In this document: one piece after another, positions 23,301-36,200 of the stretch | Layout: every line of letters starts with the position of its first letter | Numbering within the stretch: position 1 is the stretch's first letter | Assembly: GCA_030248225.1 (NCBI GenBank) | Contig: JASANE010028890.1 | Location: forward strand, 1-64,000 | Direction of reading: 5' to 3' | DNA from: Trileptium ribeirensis | Lineage: Eukaryota > Nematoda > Enoplea > Enoplida > Thoracostomopsidae | Length of the DNA stretch: 64,000 bases | Notes under the pieces: generated by a model | Told to the model about the DNA's origin: nothing | What the model saw: only the letters and a program-made list of their open reading frames with translations | Databases searched by the model: none | Program-made: the position numbers and the translations under genes

Positions 23301-23429
23301 AGCCTACCGAGAAACATATTTAGACAATTCTTGATGCTCAGCACGCAATACATAATCAGACAAAAAAAACGCACTACATTTTGAAAATCGAGTACGTCGA
23401 CCGTAAAATTCTTGAAAGCGCATGAAAAG

Positions 23430-23431
<2 letters not shown>

Positions 23432-23511
<80 letters not shown>
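23432..23511. repeat. (TA) microsatellite, about 40 units
   Basis: Eighty uninterrupted bases of alternating T and A. The minus-strand open frame through it (alternating Ile and Tyr) is an artefact. Confidence 0.97.
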
Positions 23512-23514
<3 letters not shown>

Positions 23515-23619
23515 AAATTGGACTGTAGATAGCAAAGCCATTGTATTAAGCGTGCTTTATAGTCTCTCATTGTAATATAAAAAAGAGCGATAAAACGGCC
23601 AAATTTAAACAATCGCTAC

Positions 23620-23810
23620 TTTTGGCAAAGGGTGGACGAAGCATATTCGGACCTAGCAAAGTTATAGATTTCGATGAGCCAATTCTTCTTGATGGTCTCT
23701 ATTTTTCAATGAGAAGCCTGTGTCGCGAGATATGAGTTGCGAAACACTGGTACCCGTATGGCCAAATTTTGCAAAGATCCCTTAAAAATGTTTTTGCATT
23801 TTGACGCGGA
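23620..23810. repeat. Dispersed repeat, right part of an interrupted copy
   Basis: Shares tttggcaaagggt, tatagatttcgatgag and tgtgtcgcgagatatga with 33435-33590, in the same order. See 22860-22916 for the left part. Confidence 0.55.
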
Positions 23811-24125
23811 AGCTGGTGTCAGAGAAACTAAAGAACACGTCTTCATCATTTTTGCCATACAATAAAAAAGTTTGTCGGCATCAGTCCATCTGAAAATGCG
23901 TTATGATTGTCGGCATCCGTCCATCTGAAAATGAGTTATGATTGACAGCGTCAGACAAAAAGAAATTTTGCACAATTTTCCCCCTAACGCCCTCTGTCGA
24001 AACACTGGCTTACTCCGTTTCAGTTAATGAATATTTTGTACACGAGCTAGACGTAATGTACATACTCATGAATTTGTTTTCCAGAAATGTAATAGACTCA
24101 CTTAGTTACACCAGTTAATAACTGT

Positions 24126-24299
24126 ATGATTTTTGAACTGCGGTTTTTGTTTTGTCGCTCGTTAACATTTAAATTGTCGAAACGATATTTGACGTCGAAT
24201 CAGATAGCAACCGCGTTACGTCCGTTTTTCTTTCGAGTTCATCCGGATTTTTTTGGTCAATATCCCGAAGCGAAAGCCGTTAACGAACAATCTTTAAAG
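24126..24299 (+). CDS. TCAIM: TCAIM exon 1 (leader and HPD motif)
   Basis: 58 codons from ATG to the donor AAAG|gtaagaa. The ATG is the first in the frame and gives the expected leader. The peptide aligns with the vertebrate N-terminus from the ALRPF(F/Y)F block through HPDFFGQ(Y/H)P to NE(Q/N)SLK. ttttccag lies 40 bases upstream and could be a 5' UTR or trans-splice acceptor. Confidence 0.9.
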
Positions 24300-27200
24300 G
24301 TAAGAATAGCATCATCTAAGTTTGTCACAACTACGACAAAACGTAGCCAGGTTTTTAAAAAAGAATCCTGTTCCAGTCCCACAGGCATTGGCGTAAACGG
24401 CGGTTTAATAGGGGTCCAACAAATTTTATTATCTGATTTATATTGACTGTTGCTTACGATCGAACATAGAGCAAAATTCATGTCTATGAAGCGAAGAGAC
24501 CGGAGTATCCACGAAAAGAATTGAATGCTAGGGGAAAACCACACAAAATCGTTTCTTTTTATCGGTGAACTCATAACTCATCCTAAGGTGGAAGGATTTA
24601 AATATTTTTTGCTCCCTAGAAAATATGGTGACCACGACCCTTTGATTTAACGTTAAGAGCTTCGACCTCATCGTTCGTGTCGAAATAGCCAAAAACTAAT
24701 TTTTAAAGGTTCTATGCCAAATCTGATTATGGGGATGTATTTTTCTGCACATATATTCCCGACGGAAGCGTTACATCGACATCTACAACTTTGCGAACTT
24801 CACTTTTTGTGAGACGACAAAAAGGCCCTGATGTGCTGTGTGTCCGAAAATAGTTAGTCGAACTTTTGCGTGTCTGTGCTTTCACACGAGCAAGGTTATC
24901 AAACGCGGTGATTACGACGGTTGTGTTATGTAAATTTCAAATTGACTATATTATGCCTTTTCATGTGTTTGAAATGTTTTACCGTTGACGAACCGTATTT
25001 CCAATATGTAGTTTGGCTTCAATTATTTGGTTATGTATAGCGTGCAGGGCGTCAGAAATGTTTTATATGCTTTTCTGTAATATACACCGAATGGATGGTA
25101 TAAGCACAGGAAGAATATGTAGTGCTTTTTTCAATGGCTTTCATTTTTAGGGTTTCCAGCATGTGTAGTTTATCTTCATTTGTTTGACTTGCATTGCGTG
25201 TAAGAACGGTCTATATATTGAGGTTTCCCCACGCTGGATACTCGAGAGACCAAAACGAATATTTTATGCCTTTCCAGTGGTTTTCAATTGGTTTTAAATC
25301 GAAGAACCCGATTTCCCACGTGTAGTCTTGGCATGTCCAGGGGGGGTTAGTTAAACCCCCATATTCGTGCCATTTGCCGAAATCCTCATGTTCAATTAAA
25401 TTTAAATTTTTTTATGTCTCAAAATTTATTTTTTGTACGCAACATATCTTTAAACATTGACACTATTTCTACGTCTAAAAAGTCGTTTTAAAGCCTGAAA
25501 ATACTTGTAAGACAGTAAAAGTACATGGAAATATAGAAATTTTAAACACTTTAACAAAATTTATTCCCCTCACTTTGAAATTTCCCTCGAGAATGACCAT
25601 GCCCCCACTCGAAGTCCCCCCACTTTGCACAGACCAGTAGTCTGTCTTAATTTGTTTGGCTGATGTATTGCGTGCGGTGGATCAAGAATGTTCTACCTAT
25701 ATGTTGGCTTTCAATGCGGTAAAGAATCAAGAGACCAGTACGAAGATTTCACGCCGTTCCAGATGTTTCATTTGGTTTTACTAGGGTCGATGAAGGAATG
25801 GTTTATATAGTCTTTTCTGTATTACTGAATACAGTGATTTCGTTATTAGGTCAGGCACGAATATGTCATGCCTTCTCAGTTGTTTTCAATGGGTTTGGAG
25901 TAGACAAACTCATTTCCTAGATATAGCCTGTGTTTAGTTTATTGGAGATTCCCAACATCAGAGAGATGATATAATATGCAAACCAACCAAGGAGCTGTGG
26001 CCGCCTTTAGAGTTGTAAACATCAAGTCGAGGTAGCCCCCTTTGCTCTAGCCGATGGCAGACAATCGTGCAACAGATTTTGCGATACGCTGAATACAAAC
26101 GGCCTAGTTATTTCTAGACTCCAGCGCGAATCATTCATGATTTTCAGTGGTTTTCATAGGGTTTGGAATCTCCAGGATATAGTCTGTTTTCAGTCTTTTG
26201 TATATTACTTTCAGGGTATTTATAACCGTCTGTATGTAGGTTTTTCGGTACGTTTAATACGATGGTGATGAGTTTCAGGTCTACTAGGCGAACCCGATTT
26301 ATATACCGAAAGAATTTAGTGTGTCGTCATTTCGATTTCTCAGCTTTAGGATTAATTTTTGTGAAACACAGAATAGACGGTGTTCCCGAGCTCTTCTCAG
26401 ATCAGGATTATACTGTTTCAATCGTTCCACAGCTGTTCAGGTGGTATATATACATCAAAACACAAAGTCTGTTACAGACAATTACACATAACCACAACCG
26501 TAGACGAAACCATATTTCATTGCGTTTTATTCTCGCGTGCGACATGTATTTATGCGCGTAAAAACAAAACGCTCGCATTTTGGTGAAAGTTCCTTTAGGT
26601 TACGTTTCTGTTTTAAATGAATTTCTGTTTCGAGGACATGACAAATATATACAATTTTCGGCGAATGAAGATCGGGTCTAGACCCTGTAAACACAACCTA
26701 GCTGCACTATTGAAGCTAAGTAATATAATTGCTTGCAGCAGCATATTTGTGTTTGTGTTTTATTGGTCCTAAAGCAGCAACAGAAGGGTGTTCTATGCAG
26801 CAGATTACAAAATGTTCCTTACTGTCTTGGTGGAATGCTATTGTCGCTGCGGCAAATCATAATGTTGAAAATTTTACAATTTCAGATGCTATCATTAATC
26901 CTTCATGCATTTCATGTCTTCCCACAATATATAAAGCGGATTCGAATCCTGCACTTGCCCACGTTAGGATATTATGCTGCCCGCAGGGCCAAAATTTAAT
27001 CTGAGGGCTTTGACCTGGGAGTCGGAAATACCAGGAACAATTTCCGTGAGGGTTAGTTGAGAGCAACCGTGCCTCGCAAGTCTTGTAATTATTTTTTTAT
27101 CGTTTTTCATACCTTTACAACATTTATATCGTTGTTTTTGTTGCACATTTATTTGCCTACTACCTACTGAAAATGATATATATCTGAGGCCAGTGAGTAA

Positions 27201-30200
27201 TCAGAACCGAAATTAACTGCTACCTGAACCGAACCGGAGCTTGGTTTTATCGTTAAGGTAAAATAAAAGGAAGTATTAATGATACTATTGTTTGTTGGGT
27301 AGTGAATTATGGCTACAGGATTATTTCACGTTACAAACATGTTATTTTCATTGTTTTAAATGTAGGGTGGTCATGCTATTACATACCATTGTGATGTGCT
27401 GCATGGTGCTATCAATGCTAAAATGTGGGCATTTATTTAAAAATTCGTTTCATGTTTCACTAAGGTTAGATGATTCTACAGATTTTTTGGGTAGCTGGAC
27501 ACGCTGAATGTGATTGTACTTTATTCGAAAGTAGCTATATTCGGCAAGTAATACGTAGTAGGGTCCTACAGCATAATTTTTTCTTAAGATTTTAAATTTC
27601 TTGAAAGTCGTGATTTATAAATTCCTAATATTTCCACGTAACGTTGCTTTGTTATTAGGTCAACGTGACCAATTCCTACATGATTAGAGGAAAATTTTTC
27701 CTTGAAGTAACCGGTGGTGTGTTCAAAATACATCTGTCCATGGGGTTAGCGTATTGACACATTCCGATCATTGCAGTAGTAAAGGATCCCTTGAATTCTC
27801 CAGTTAATGCTTTCCATCGATCGCCGCTGGTCACATTGACTACTGTATCACTGACACATTTCCAGTGATAGTATATAGCATTTTGCATTGGAAAAGACAC
27901 AAGAGGTGAAATTTGCATAATCCAGGCTGTCATTAGTGATTGTTTCTTCATCCGCCTTTCCGCCTGTTTTCCTCCAATGCTTGCCAGTCGTGGTCAGTAA
28001 AAGCTGAACATGAATGACGTCTAGATGTTTTGATCACCGAATGATACTCTGTATACTTCATATTTCGTATCTCGACCGGGTCACCAATACCGAAGTCCGC
28101 CGTCGTTTCAACATAACCGAAACAATTTCTGCCATTATAAAGCGCTGTCGTCTACTATGGTTCGGTCGCGTAGCCAGGATGGGACATAATAGACTACGTT
28201 ACATATTTTTGTTCTATCCAGTCCCCAGATATGAAGCATGGGTTAGACCGTTCCGTGGCGTACGAGCCACTTGGCGACGTGAATTATTCAAAGATCTTGA
28301 TTGCCACCCAGTGAACCGAAATGCGTTATCTAACGCTCGTGGGAGGTATTGCTCAAGATCAATCTACATATGCGAAGCTGGTCGAAGATGTTGTGATTTG
28401 CTTATGTACACTAAAGATACGCAACAAATGATGATGATGAATATTTCTTGAGAAGAGTTTTGATTGTTGTCATTAATTGCGGTTATTTTCTCTATGCGGC
28501 ACGGGTTACCTTATTGTTTGAGTATAAAGATGGTTTCCAACAGCGCTGTATGGCATTACGTTCTCTGTAGACGATGGTTGTTGAGAAATATTTGAAATTA
28601 TAATTTTTGCCGGGATGCACGTAACGCCAAATTTGTCCTGTGAATCATGTAATGTTATTATTTGTTTCTCTGTCACTGACGTAGAAGTGACTGTTGTATT
28701 GAATTCGTTCTATGAATTCTGAGTGAGTGAGTGAAACGATCGAAGCGAAGTATTCTCACTGGTCAGAGAGGTAAATTTCGACGGTTTCCGTTTTTGGGGT
28801 GATACGTATAACTCAACTTAAGCTGGGCTGATTGACTCGCGTGATAGCTTATTTGAAAGCTTGAAATCTCTATTTATTCTCGTTAGTTACGCACGAAGCT
28901 CGATTTCAACATTTTCCTACCAAAAACGGGCTTAAAGAGCTCGGGTCAGGTCCCGAAGTGGCCGAAAAATCACCTTACTTGTTGCAACTCGGCAAGCGGT
29001 GTAGATATCAGAGTCAAATTGGGCTTATTTTGTTGAACAAATCTCTGTGTATAAATGAGAATAGAGAGTTTTGCTACACTATTGCTACACACGAGTTCTA
29101 AAATGTGCCCATGACACCCAAAATACACGGAAATGGTAATATCTCCCCAACCGCTTCAGGTTTGTAGATGTGTTTGGTCTCATTCTGTAGAGCCGTCTTT
29201 CCTCTATATAGTTGCGCAGGGTTGAGACAAAAATAATTGTTTTCAATGGTTCCATGAAACCCAAAGCACACGAAAATGGCAATATCTCCGCAACAGTCAT
29301 ATTCTGTAGAGTAATTCATTCTCTTTGTAGCTGCATATAGTATGCTGCTGCTGCCTTTATTTTGCTGCGGGGTTGTGTCAAAATGAGTTTTCCAATGAGC
29401 CCGTGGGGCCTAAAGTATACGAAATTGGTAATATCTCCGCAAACGTTCAAGTTATTTTGGTTTTGTCTCATTCTGCAGAGCAACTCGTCCTTGATGCATT
29501 TGAAAATTGCGAGCACAATAATCATTACATCTTGTCAAATATTCCAGCAACGTGGCTGACATTTGGTGACTCATGTTGTAATTTAATGCTCAATATAGCT
29601 ATGCACATCCCTCTAAATTGTATACATATTCATCACTCAGAATTCACCACCTTGGCAATAAGACAAGCTACTAGTTATAAGCTACAGGGTCTCTGTCCAC
29701 CGAAGTCTATTGCATTTGCATGTACGGTTGATTTCCACATGTCTTTCTTGAATCTTGAGTAGGGTTTTGTTAACGTTCAGCAGGTACATGCATACTGTTT
29801 CTAAATGTATTACAAGATGTCGTCGTCACCATTTTCCTGGTTCCCGTCCACAATTCTTTTGTAGCTTTTTGATCATTCTTAACTATAACCATTACTCTTG
29901 GGATAGGATTTTTACTTAATTTAAACAACTATTGTGTAGTTATATTGCGTTTGAAAAAATCGTACTGTGGAAACTTTTGAACAAAATTTTAATTGTTAGG
30001 GTCTGAACAGCTGTGTTATTGCTATAATACATCTGGACATTATTATCCGTGCAAAGTGCGTGTAACATTAACATTGCCGTACAATATACAACACATTATG
30101 TAAAATTTCTGCCGATGATTGATTATACTATTGTTCTTTTAGGCACTCAACGGCTACCTAGATACCTTGACCGACGATAACGGCACTACAAGCAGATCGC

Positions 30201-33200
30201 CCAGGTGTTCGTCACGCCATGACGAACCCAAAGAACTTCAGTTTTTTCTTCGGAACGACAGAGTATCGTATTCTCGAGATTCCCAAATGAAGGTTGGTAA
30301 TCCATAAGTTAGCATAGCTGGAATTTTGCAACGGAGTAGTTGTAACTTAAGGATTATTGCAGGATTTTGTCGGAATACACCAGTCTTAGAATATTGAACA
30401 TCTACATTTGCTCATAAACGAGTAGCAATTTTTAAATATATATCGACAGTGCTGCTGAGGTTGGCAGAACCCGACTGATTCGTGATCTACATTGCTGTCT
30501 CATGTGTGTTCGGACATGATCTTTAAAGGCGTGCATTTTTTCGTCTACGTGATACGTCTGTGCTGGATCTCTTCCAGTAGATAATGAACGTTTCCAGGAT
30601 TCTAAGACCCGTCACGTGGTAATAGGGCCTGAGAATTATTAAAAACCACAGCGACTATTATGAATACTGTGTATATGCTGAATATCCGCATCCGCAGGAC
30701 CAATTAGCACATCATTTTTACACGGCGTAATTTTCTGCTAAAACCGTATACCGGTTTCGGTTCCAGTAAGATGCAAAACCGTACTGGAAACTGAAGGATT
30801 TCAGTTAACATAATTATTTAAAACTTTCCTTATTTGCTGCAACTGTACAGTATATGTGGTCTAAGCGTACATTTTTGAAACGTAGTGAATGTAAAAAGCG
30901 ATTCCTACTGCCCAATAGCTGCAAATATTATTATTTAGTGTGTACCACGGTTAATTCTTCACTGGGTTGAAGGGTTTTCGCTATTTTTATTATTGTCAAT
31001 AAAATGGTTTAAAAATACCTACAATAAATAAAATTTCGGCTATTGAAGTTTTCAAAATTTTGGTTAGTTTTCACTTGGTGCGGGTAAACGATTAACTTAT
31101 AAAGTTGAACAAGTTGGTTTCAATGTTCTAAATCCATGTCGAGTATGTTATTAATGCTGAGACACTGTAGGGGTGAAATGTTAATGCTACGGCCAAAAAT
31201 ACTCAAATTTTGCCACTCGTTCAATTTAGTTCTACACAAGGGGTTTGCACATGTACCGGTATCTTTGCGTCGTATGCATGCGCTTCGCTGCCCCACACGA
31301 CCACACATCACACCGTAACATAAGATATTCCTGGCATACAGTCACGCTGAGAAATAAACACAAATTTATCTTAGAATAATTCGCGAATAGCTATTGAACA
31401 GCTGGTGGTTTTTCACGAGTGATTAGCATAAGCTTTGCTTTTATTTCTTAGCGTGTGACTATATTTATATTGCTGCGATTTTGTCTAATTTCCATTGTGT
31501 CAAGCACTACAGGCTTCATTTGTCATTAGTGAAACTCCGTATATTAAAGGTAAACGCCGTGTTTGCAACGCAGCCAATCTGTTTGCTGGTTAGGACATAG
31601 CATTGATTATATTTATTGAGCGGAGCAAAGCGATACGTTTTTGTTTTCGTGAGAGGGGGCACCGTCTGTCCATTCGTCGAACTCTGCAATAACTTCTGGG
31701 CCAATTTTAAATTTTTTCTCGTTTGAAATGCCTGATATCCTTCAGGTGCTAGAGATATAGTTTTTGTCAAAATTTGTTTTAGTTAATTAATAAATAACTA
31801 ATTAGTTAAACGTGCTAGCGTAGTTTTAGCATTTTCAAAAAACTGCTTATTTTTCAATCAATTATTAGAGTAAAGCTGTTATTTTGGTGCGTATAGTTTA
31901 ACTTGCGTGCTGATTACGAATCTGGTGTTTATTACTATTCGAGGACGTTAAAAACATATTAATAAGTTAACTAATAGCTAATTTTCAAAGTACTCAGGTA
32001 TGAAAAAAATTGCACACGGGGTGTTCTATGTCGCTCCTCACGAATATGACATTCTGAAGCTCTAAAACAGGGTCTTATATGCTAATTAGTTAAGTAATTA
32101 ATTTTATGCAAATATTAAATCACCCCAGTTTGCAGCGTTCACATTTTGTAATTTATTACATTTACTAGTCCCTAAATGTAGGTAGTGTTGTCATATTCTG
32201 TCTCTACAGTAGCAGAACTGTTATGAAAGCGGACCTTAAGCAGTTTTTTATAAAACCATAGAAAACGATATTTTCAAGATTGCTGTGAATGACATCTATC
32301 GTGAACACAGAACTGACAAAATTGCCACTGTATCTTAAGCTGTTGAAAATAAAAGATTAATGGCCATCCTTTGATTACGGAAAAATCAGAAATTTTTAAA
32401 AATGGCTTTTTTTGTAGCATATTAAGAAATTTTTTGAGTATATTCAAGCCAGCAGGATCGTCAAACCGGGAGGAACATCTAACAGAAAATTCTTATTTGC
32501 GCTTTCGTGGATTTTGTTGACTCCTAATTTTAGGTCATACGGGTAACGTTGCAGCCTCGAAATGCTTTGGGCACAATCAGACAAATTCTTGTCAGCTGTG
32601 AAATAAGCACTGACGATTTACCAGAGTGCGACGAAACTCCATCGTCCCCGCCGTTGAAGTTTGCTGGCGACCAATGGTACAGAACGTGGCATGATCCAAA
32701 GGCGCCAGGGAAAACAAAACGAGGTGCGGAGGTGAGTTCAAATTGTAGCGGTTCTTAAACGTGAGTGAATTTTAATCTAGACGTTGTCATAGCTCATTTA
32801 TTATATTAGTGTAGTTCGTGTAGCACTGTCTACAGCCCGAATAACAGCAATTACCAGAAATATTTTCTTCATCTAACTAGCCCAGGTCGTTTGAAAGCAA
32901 AGTAATTTATTCGTTTCAAAATTTTGTTTAAGCCATATTTGTCGTGAAATTGAATTTGGTACGTGGAATATATTTTCTTTACCAAGAAATCCAAGCATTC
33001 AACCAATGGCAAATATTTGTGCAAATGTAGACAAGACAAATATGTGGTATTTCGGGACATAAAAGGTAAAGTATAGTACTTATCATTATTTTTAATATTA
33101 TAGTGACTCTCTAACGGATATACGTTATATAACTAAGGATATGGTGTATACAGTTATGTTCAAAAATGTAGGCAAACCATTGCGGATATGATGTGACAGC

Positions 33201-36200
33201 GGTTAGTTTTGGCATATAAATTCCGCGTAGATTTCGCTATCCAGTTCGCGAAACAAAATGTTTTCATTTCTGCCCATATCTGTATATTCATAAAAGGTGT
33301 CCTGCAGGCAGGTATCTCGCAGGCGAGTGTGAAACGGGGCTGGTTTCGGTTTACCTGTTGTCATTAGGTATAACCACCTATCACAGGATTTGTATTTAAT
33401 GTATATACCACCGTAATGACTTTAAGAATTGATATTTCGGGCAAAGGGTCGAGGAATCATATGCGGACCCATAGCAGCCTAGGGAGCTGTTTCACAAAAA
33501 CTGATGTTCAGCAGATATATTATAGATTTCGAGGAGTTGATTTTAGATAATGGTTTCCTTTCGAATCTTGTGTCGCGAGATATGATCTGCTTAACGCTGA
33601 TACAGTCGTGGACAAATAGTACATAAAACGAGCGCTAAACGCATACGACTGTTAGAACGTTTGTTTACAGATGAACTTAAATGCAAACAAAATTTGTTAT
33701 ATTTTTGAACTAATATTTTGCTCTAGTTTATAAACGAACGTCAGTGCAAGCGAACGTTGTAACGTGAAGTAATGTTCGCTTTTTGTGCACTTAATTTTGT
33801 CCATGACAGTGCAATGTATATGGATAGATTTGGAAAAGACCCTTTAAAAACTAGTTTTTTAACTCGACAGATGTGTCGAAGCTCTTAGCGTTCGAGGTCG
33901 CGCTGTATCATATTTCAAGCGGTACCTAAATTGGGCACAAATAGCAATGCAGGCGTTAGCAATAACTGCGTTTAATAACTCTCATAAGGAAAAACCTTAA
34001 AATATGACCCCAGAGCAAATTGTGATAGTCATTTTTGTGGGGGAAATGTGTGCTTGACTTTCTATATCCTAACATAACAGACTTTTTATCTCGTAACATG
34101 ACAGGATTTATCTGTGTTTAAAGTGCTAGTGAATGCAACATAAACATCAAAGTACGGTTTAGGGGCTTCGAAAATCGCACAAAGCTGTTTAATCTGTTAC
34201 CGTTTAGAAAAATGTGAAACATTTCACAGTATTTTACTGAAGACGTTTCCAGAAAGTCACATATTGTAACTACTTTATGCACTGTATAATAAATTGTTTT
34301 TACAACACATGTCGTTCACTGGATATATTTGATTAAAAAGGTGTTGGCTTTCGCGCAGAAAATGACAAGGCAGCATTGTTCAAAACACAACGCCAATGTA
34401 TTATAAAATATATATATCGCTTGGTTTTGCCACCCGTGTGGAAAATGTGCGGTGTGATCTAAAAATCTTGAAAAGCCTTGAATTTATATTAAAATTTGCA
34501 AAAACATAATTTCGGGGAGCATAAAAATGTGGCAGTGGGCTTTTCGTTGGAGCAGGTATTCTTGAGGTGAAAGTCGGTTTATTTGCAACTGGAGACTCTC
34601 TGTTTTGGGCCAATGTAGTATATTGCTTTTCGAGGATAGACAAATCGAATATGTTAAAATCGTAGAGCATTATTAGAATTTGTTTGAATAGACGGCTTTT
34701 AGTGTATTTTAAGAAATTGTCCTTTGCATCTCAGTTTGGTGCGCTGAAAGCCGAAGCTCTTGGGACTCGTGATAAATTTGCCGCTCAGCATCGGTCACTT
34801 CAAAGGTTTGTTGACGAAATTAAAGCTGCGTCTGGTATTCGTGAACTGATATGGTGCGGAGTTTGGTCGAAAATACATTTTCGCAGTTGCTTACTAATGC
34901 TCAAACAAATAATTGCTATTAGTCCTCCAGGAATACGACAAAACTTGGTCGGGAAATCGATTTATTTTGGCCCTTACACCGGACGACTTACTAATGGCGC
35001 AGTGGGGCTCTCAGTGACTGACGTCATGGAACAGTGGATATCAGCGATAGGACATTTAGAGTGAGTGTATAAAAGCCTTTTCGTTTTAACATTATATTTT
35101 TGATAGTGAGCTAAGGAGCACTGGAAAGCCCAGTCTTCAGTAATCGAAAATTTTAACCGTGTGTGTATTTGACTTAAATATGGTAGAAATGGTGTAAGCG
35201 ATGTTATGATACAAATTCACTTGTTGTGGTTGTGCCCAGAATCAAAATATTCATTGCAGTACTCGCCAAAAATGACCGTCGCATTTCGAGCGAGTCTCGA
35301 GCGAGTGGCTCGCTCGAGATTTCGCAACTATTTAAATTAATAGAAAATTCTATTTTTAGAAGAAATTTATTTCGAGCGAGTCGCGAGCGAGCGACAGTCA
35401 TTTTTGGCGGGTACTGTAGCATTTATCCCGCACTGGTGGTTTTAATTAAAACATTAGACTGGTATTTCATTCTCTAAAAATTTTGTCAGGGTTATAAACC
35501 GGGATCCTCTTGGGGATCCTCTTGATATAGAGCCAGGGGGCGTCAGATTTTCCTAGCACAGGAAATGGTACCTCCCGCTTTAATAGCGAGCATTTTAAAT
35601 CTAAAAAAAATTTAATAATTATTATCATTAATGGAAATTATTGTCATACTTTATTTATGTACTTTAATTTTTAACCATAAAATGGAGTTTTAGTAAAAAA
35701 TGTTGTGAACTGGTGTGTTTTACGTAGAAGTAGAATTTCTGGTAGGGTTGCACTTGCACTGAATAAAGGGAGTTCAACATTTTCCCGAGGTCACCCGATT
35801 TCTACCAGGGACCACTGAAAAAAGCCAGGCCCAACCACCAATTTGGATACTCGAGTGAGACGCTCCATCTTGATGCATAGGTTACTGATGTCATTAGTTT
35901 TAGGCTGTTATCCGGCACAAATTTCGATCTAATGAGATAAACAAACCGTAATCAGGTTTAAAAATTGCTACTTTATTTCTGCGGATGTACTCAATGAGAT
36001 ACATTTCTTTATGTTAAGACCATTTTCTTTTGAACCATTGCTTATGCTAAATAGTGTGTGGAGTATTCCTAAAATGGTTAGTTTGTATATTGTGAATGGA
36101 AAAATTAAAACGATAGTACTATGGGAAAGCCCTAACGCTGAGCGAGAGTTAGCAGTAAAATGTTGCTTTTTCAGAACATAATTTTATAAGGTTAAAATGA

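Noticed and set aside
22856..23384. Overlapping 170- and 172-codon frames on opposite strands
   Set aside because: Both arise from the T-poor homopolymer composition; neither has realistic residue use, motifs or splice signals.
23304..23612. 102-codon minus-strand frame
   Set aside because: It runs through the TA microsatellite and consists largely of alternating Ile and Tyr.
26932..26952. ggattcgaatcc, resembling a tRNA B-box
   Set aside because: No A-box, acceptor stem or cloverleaf can be drawn around it; the word is simply palindromic.
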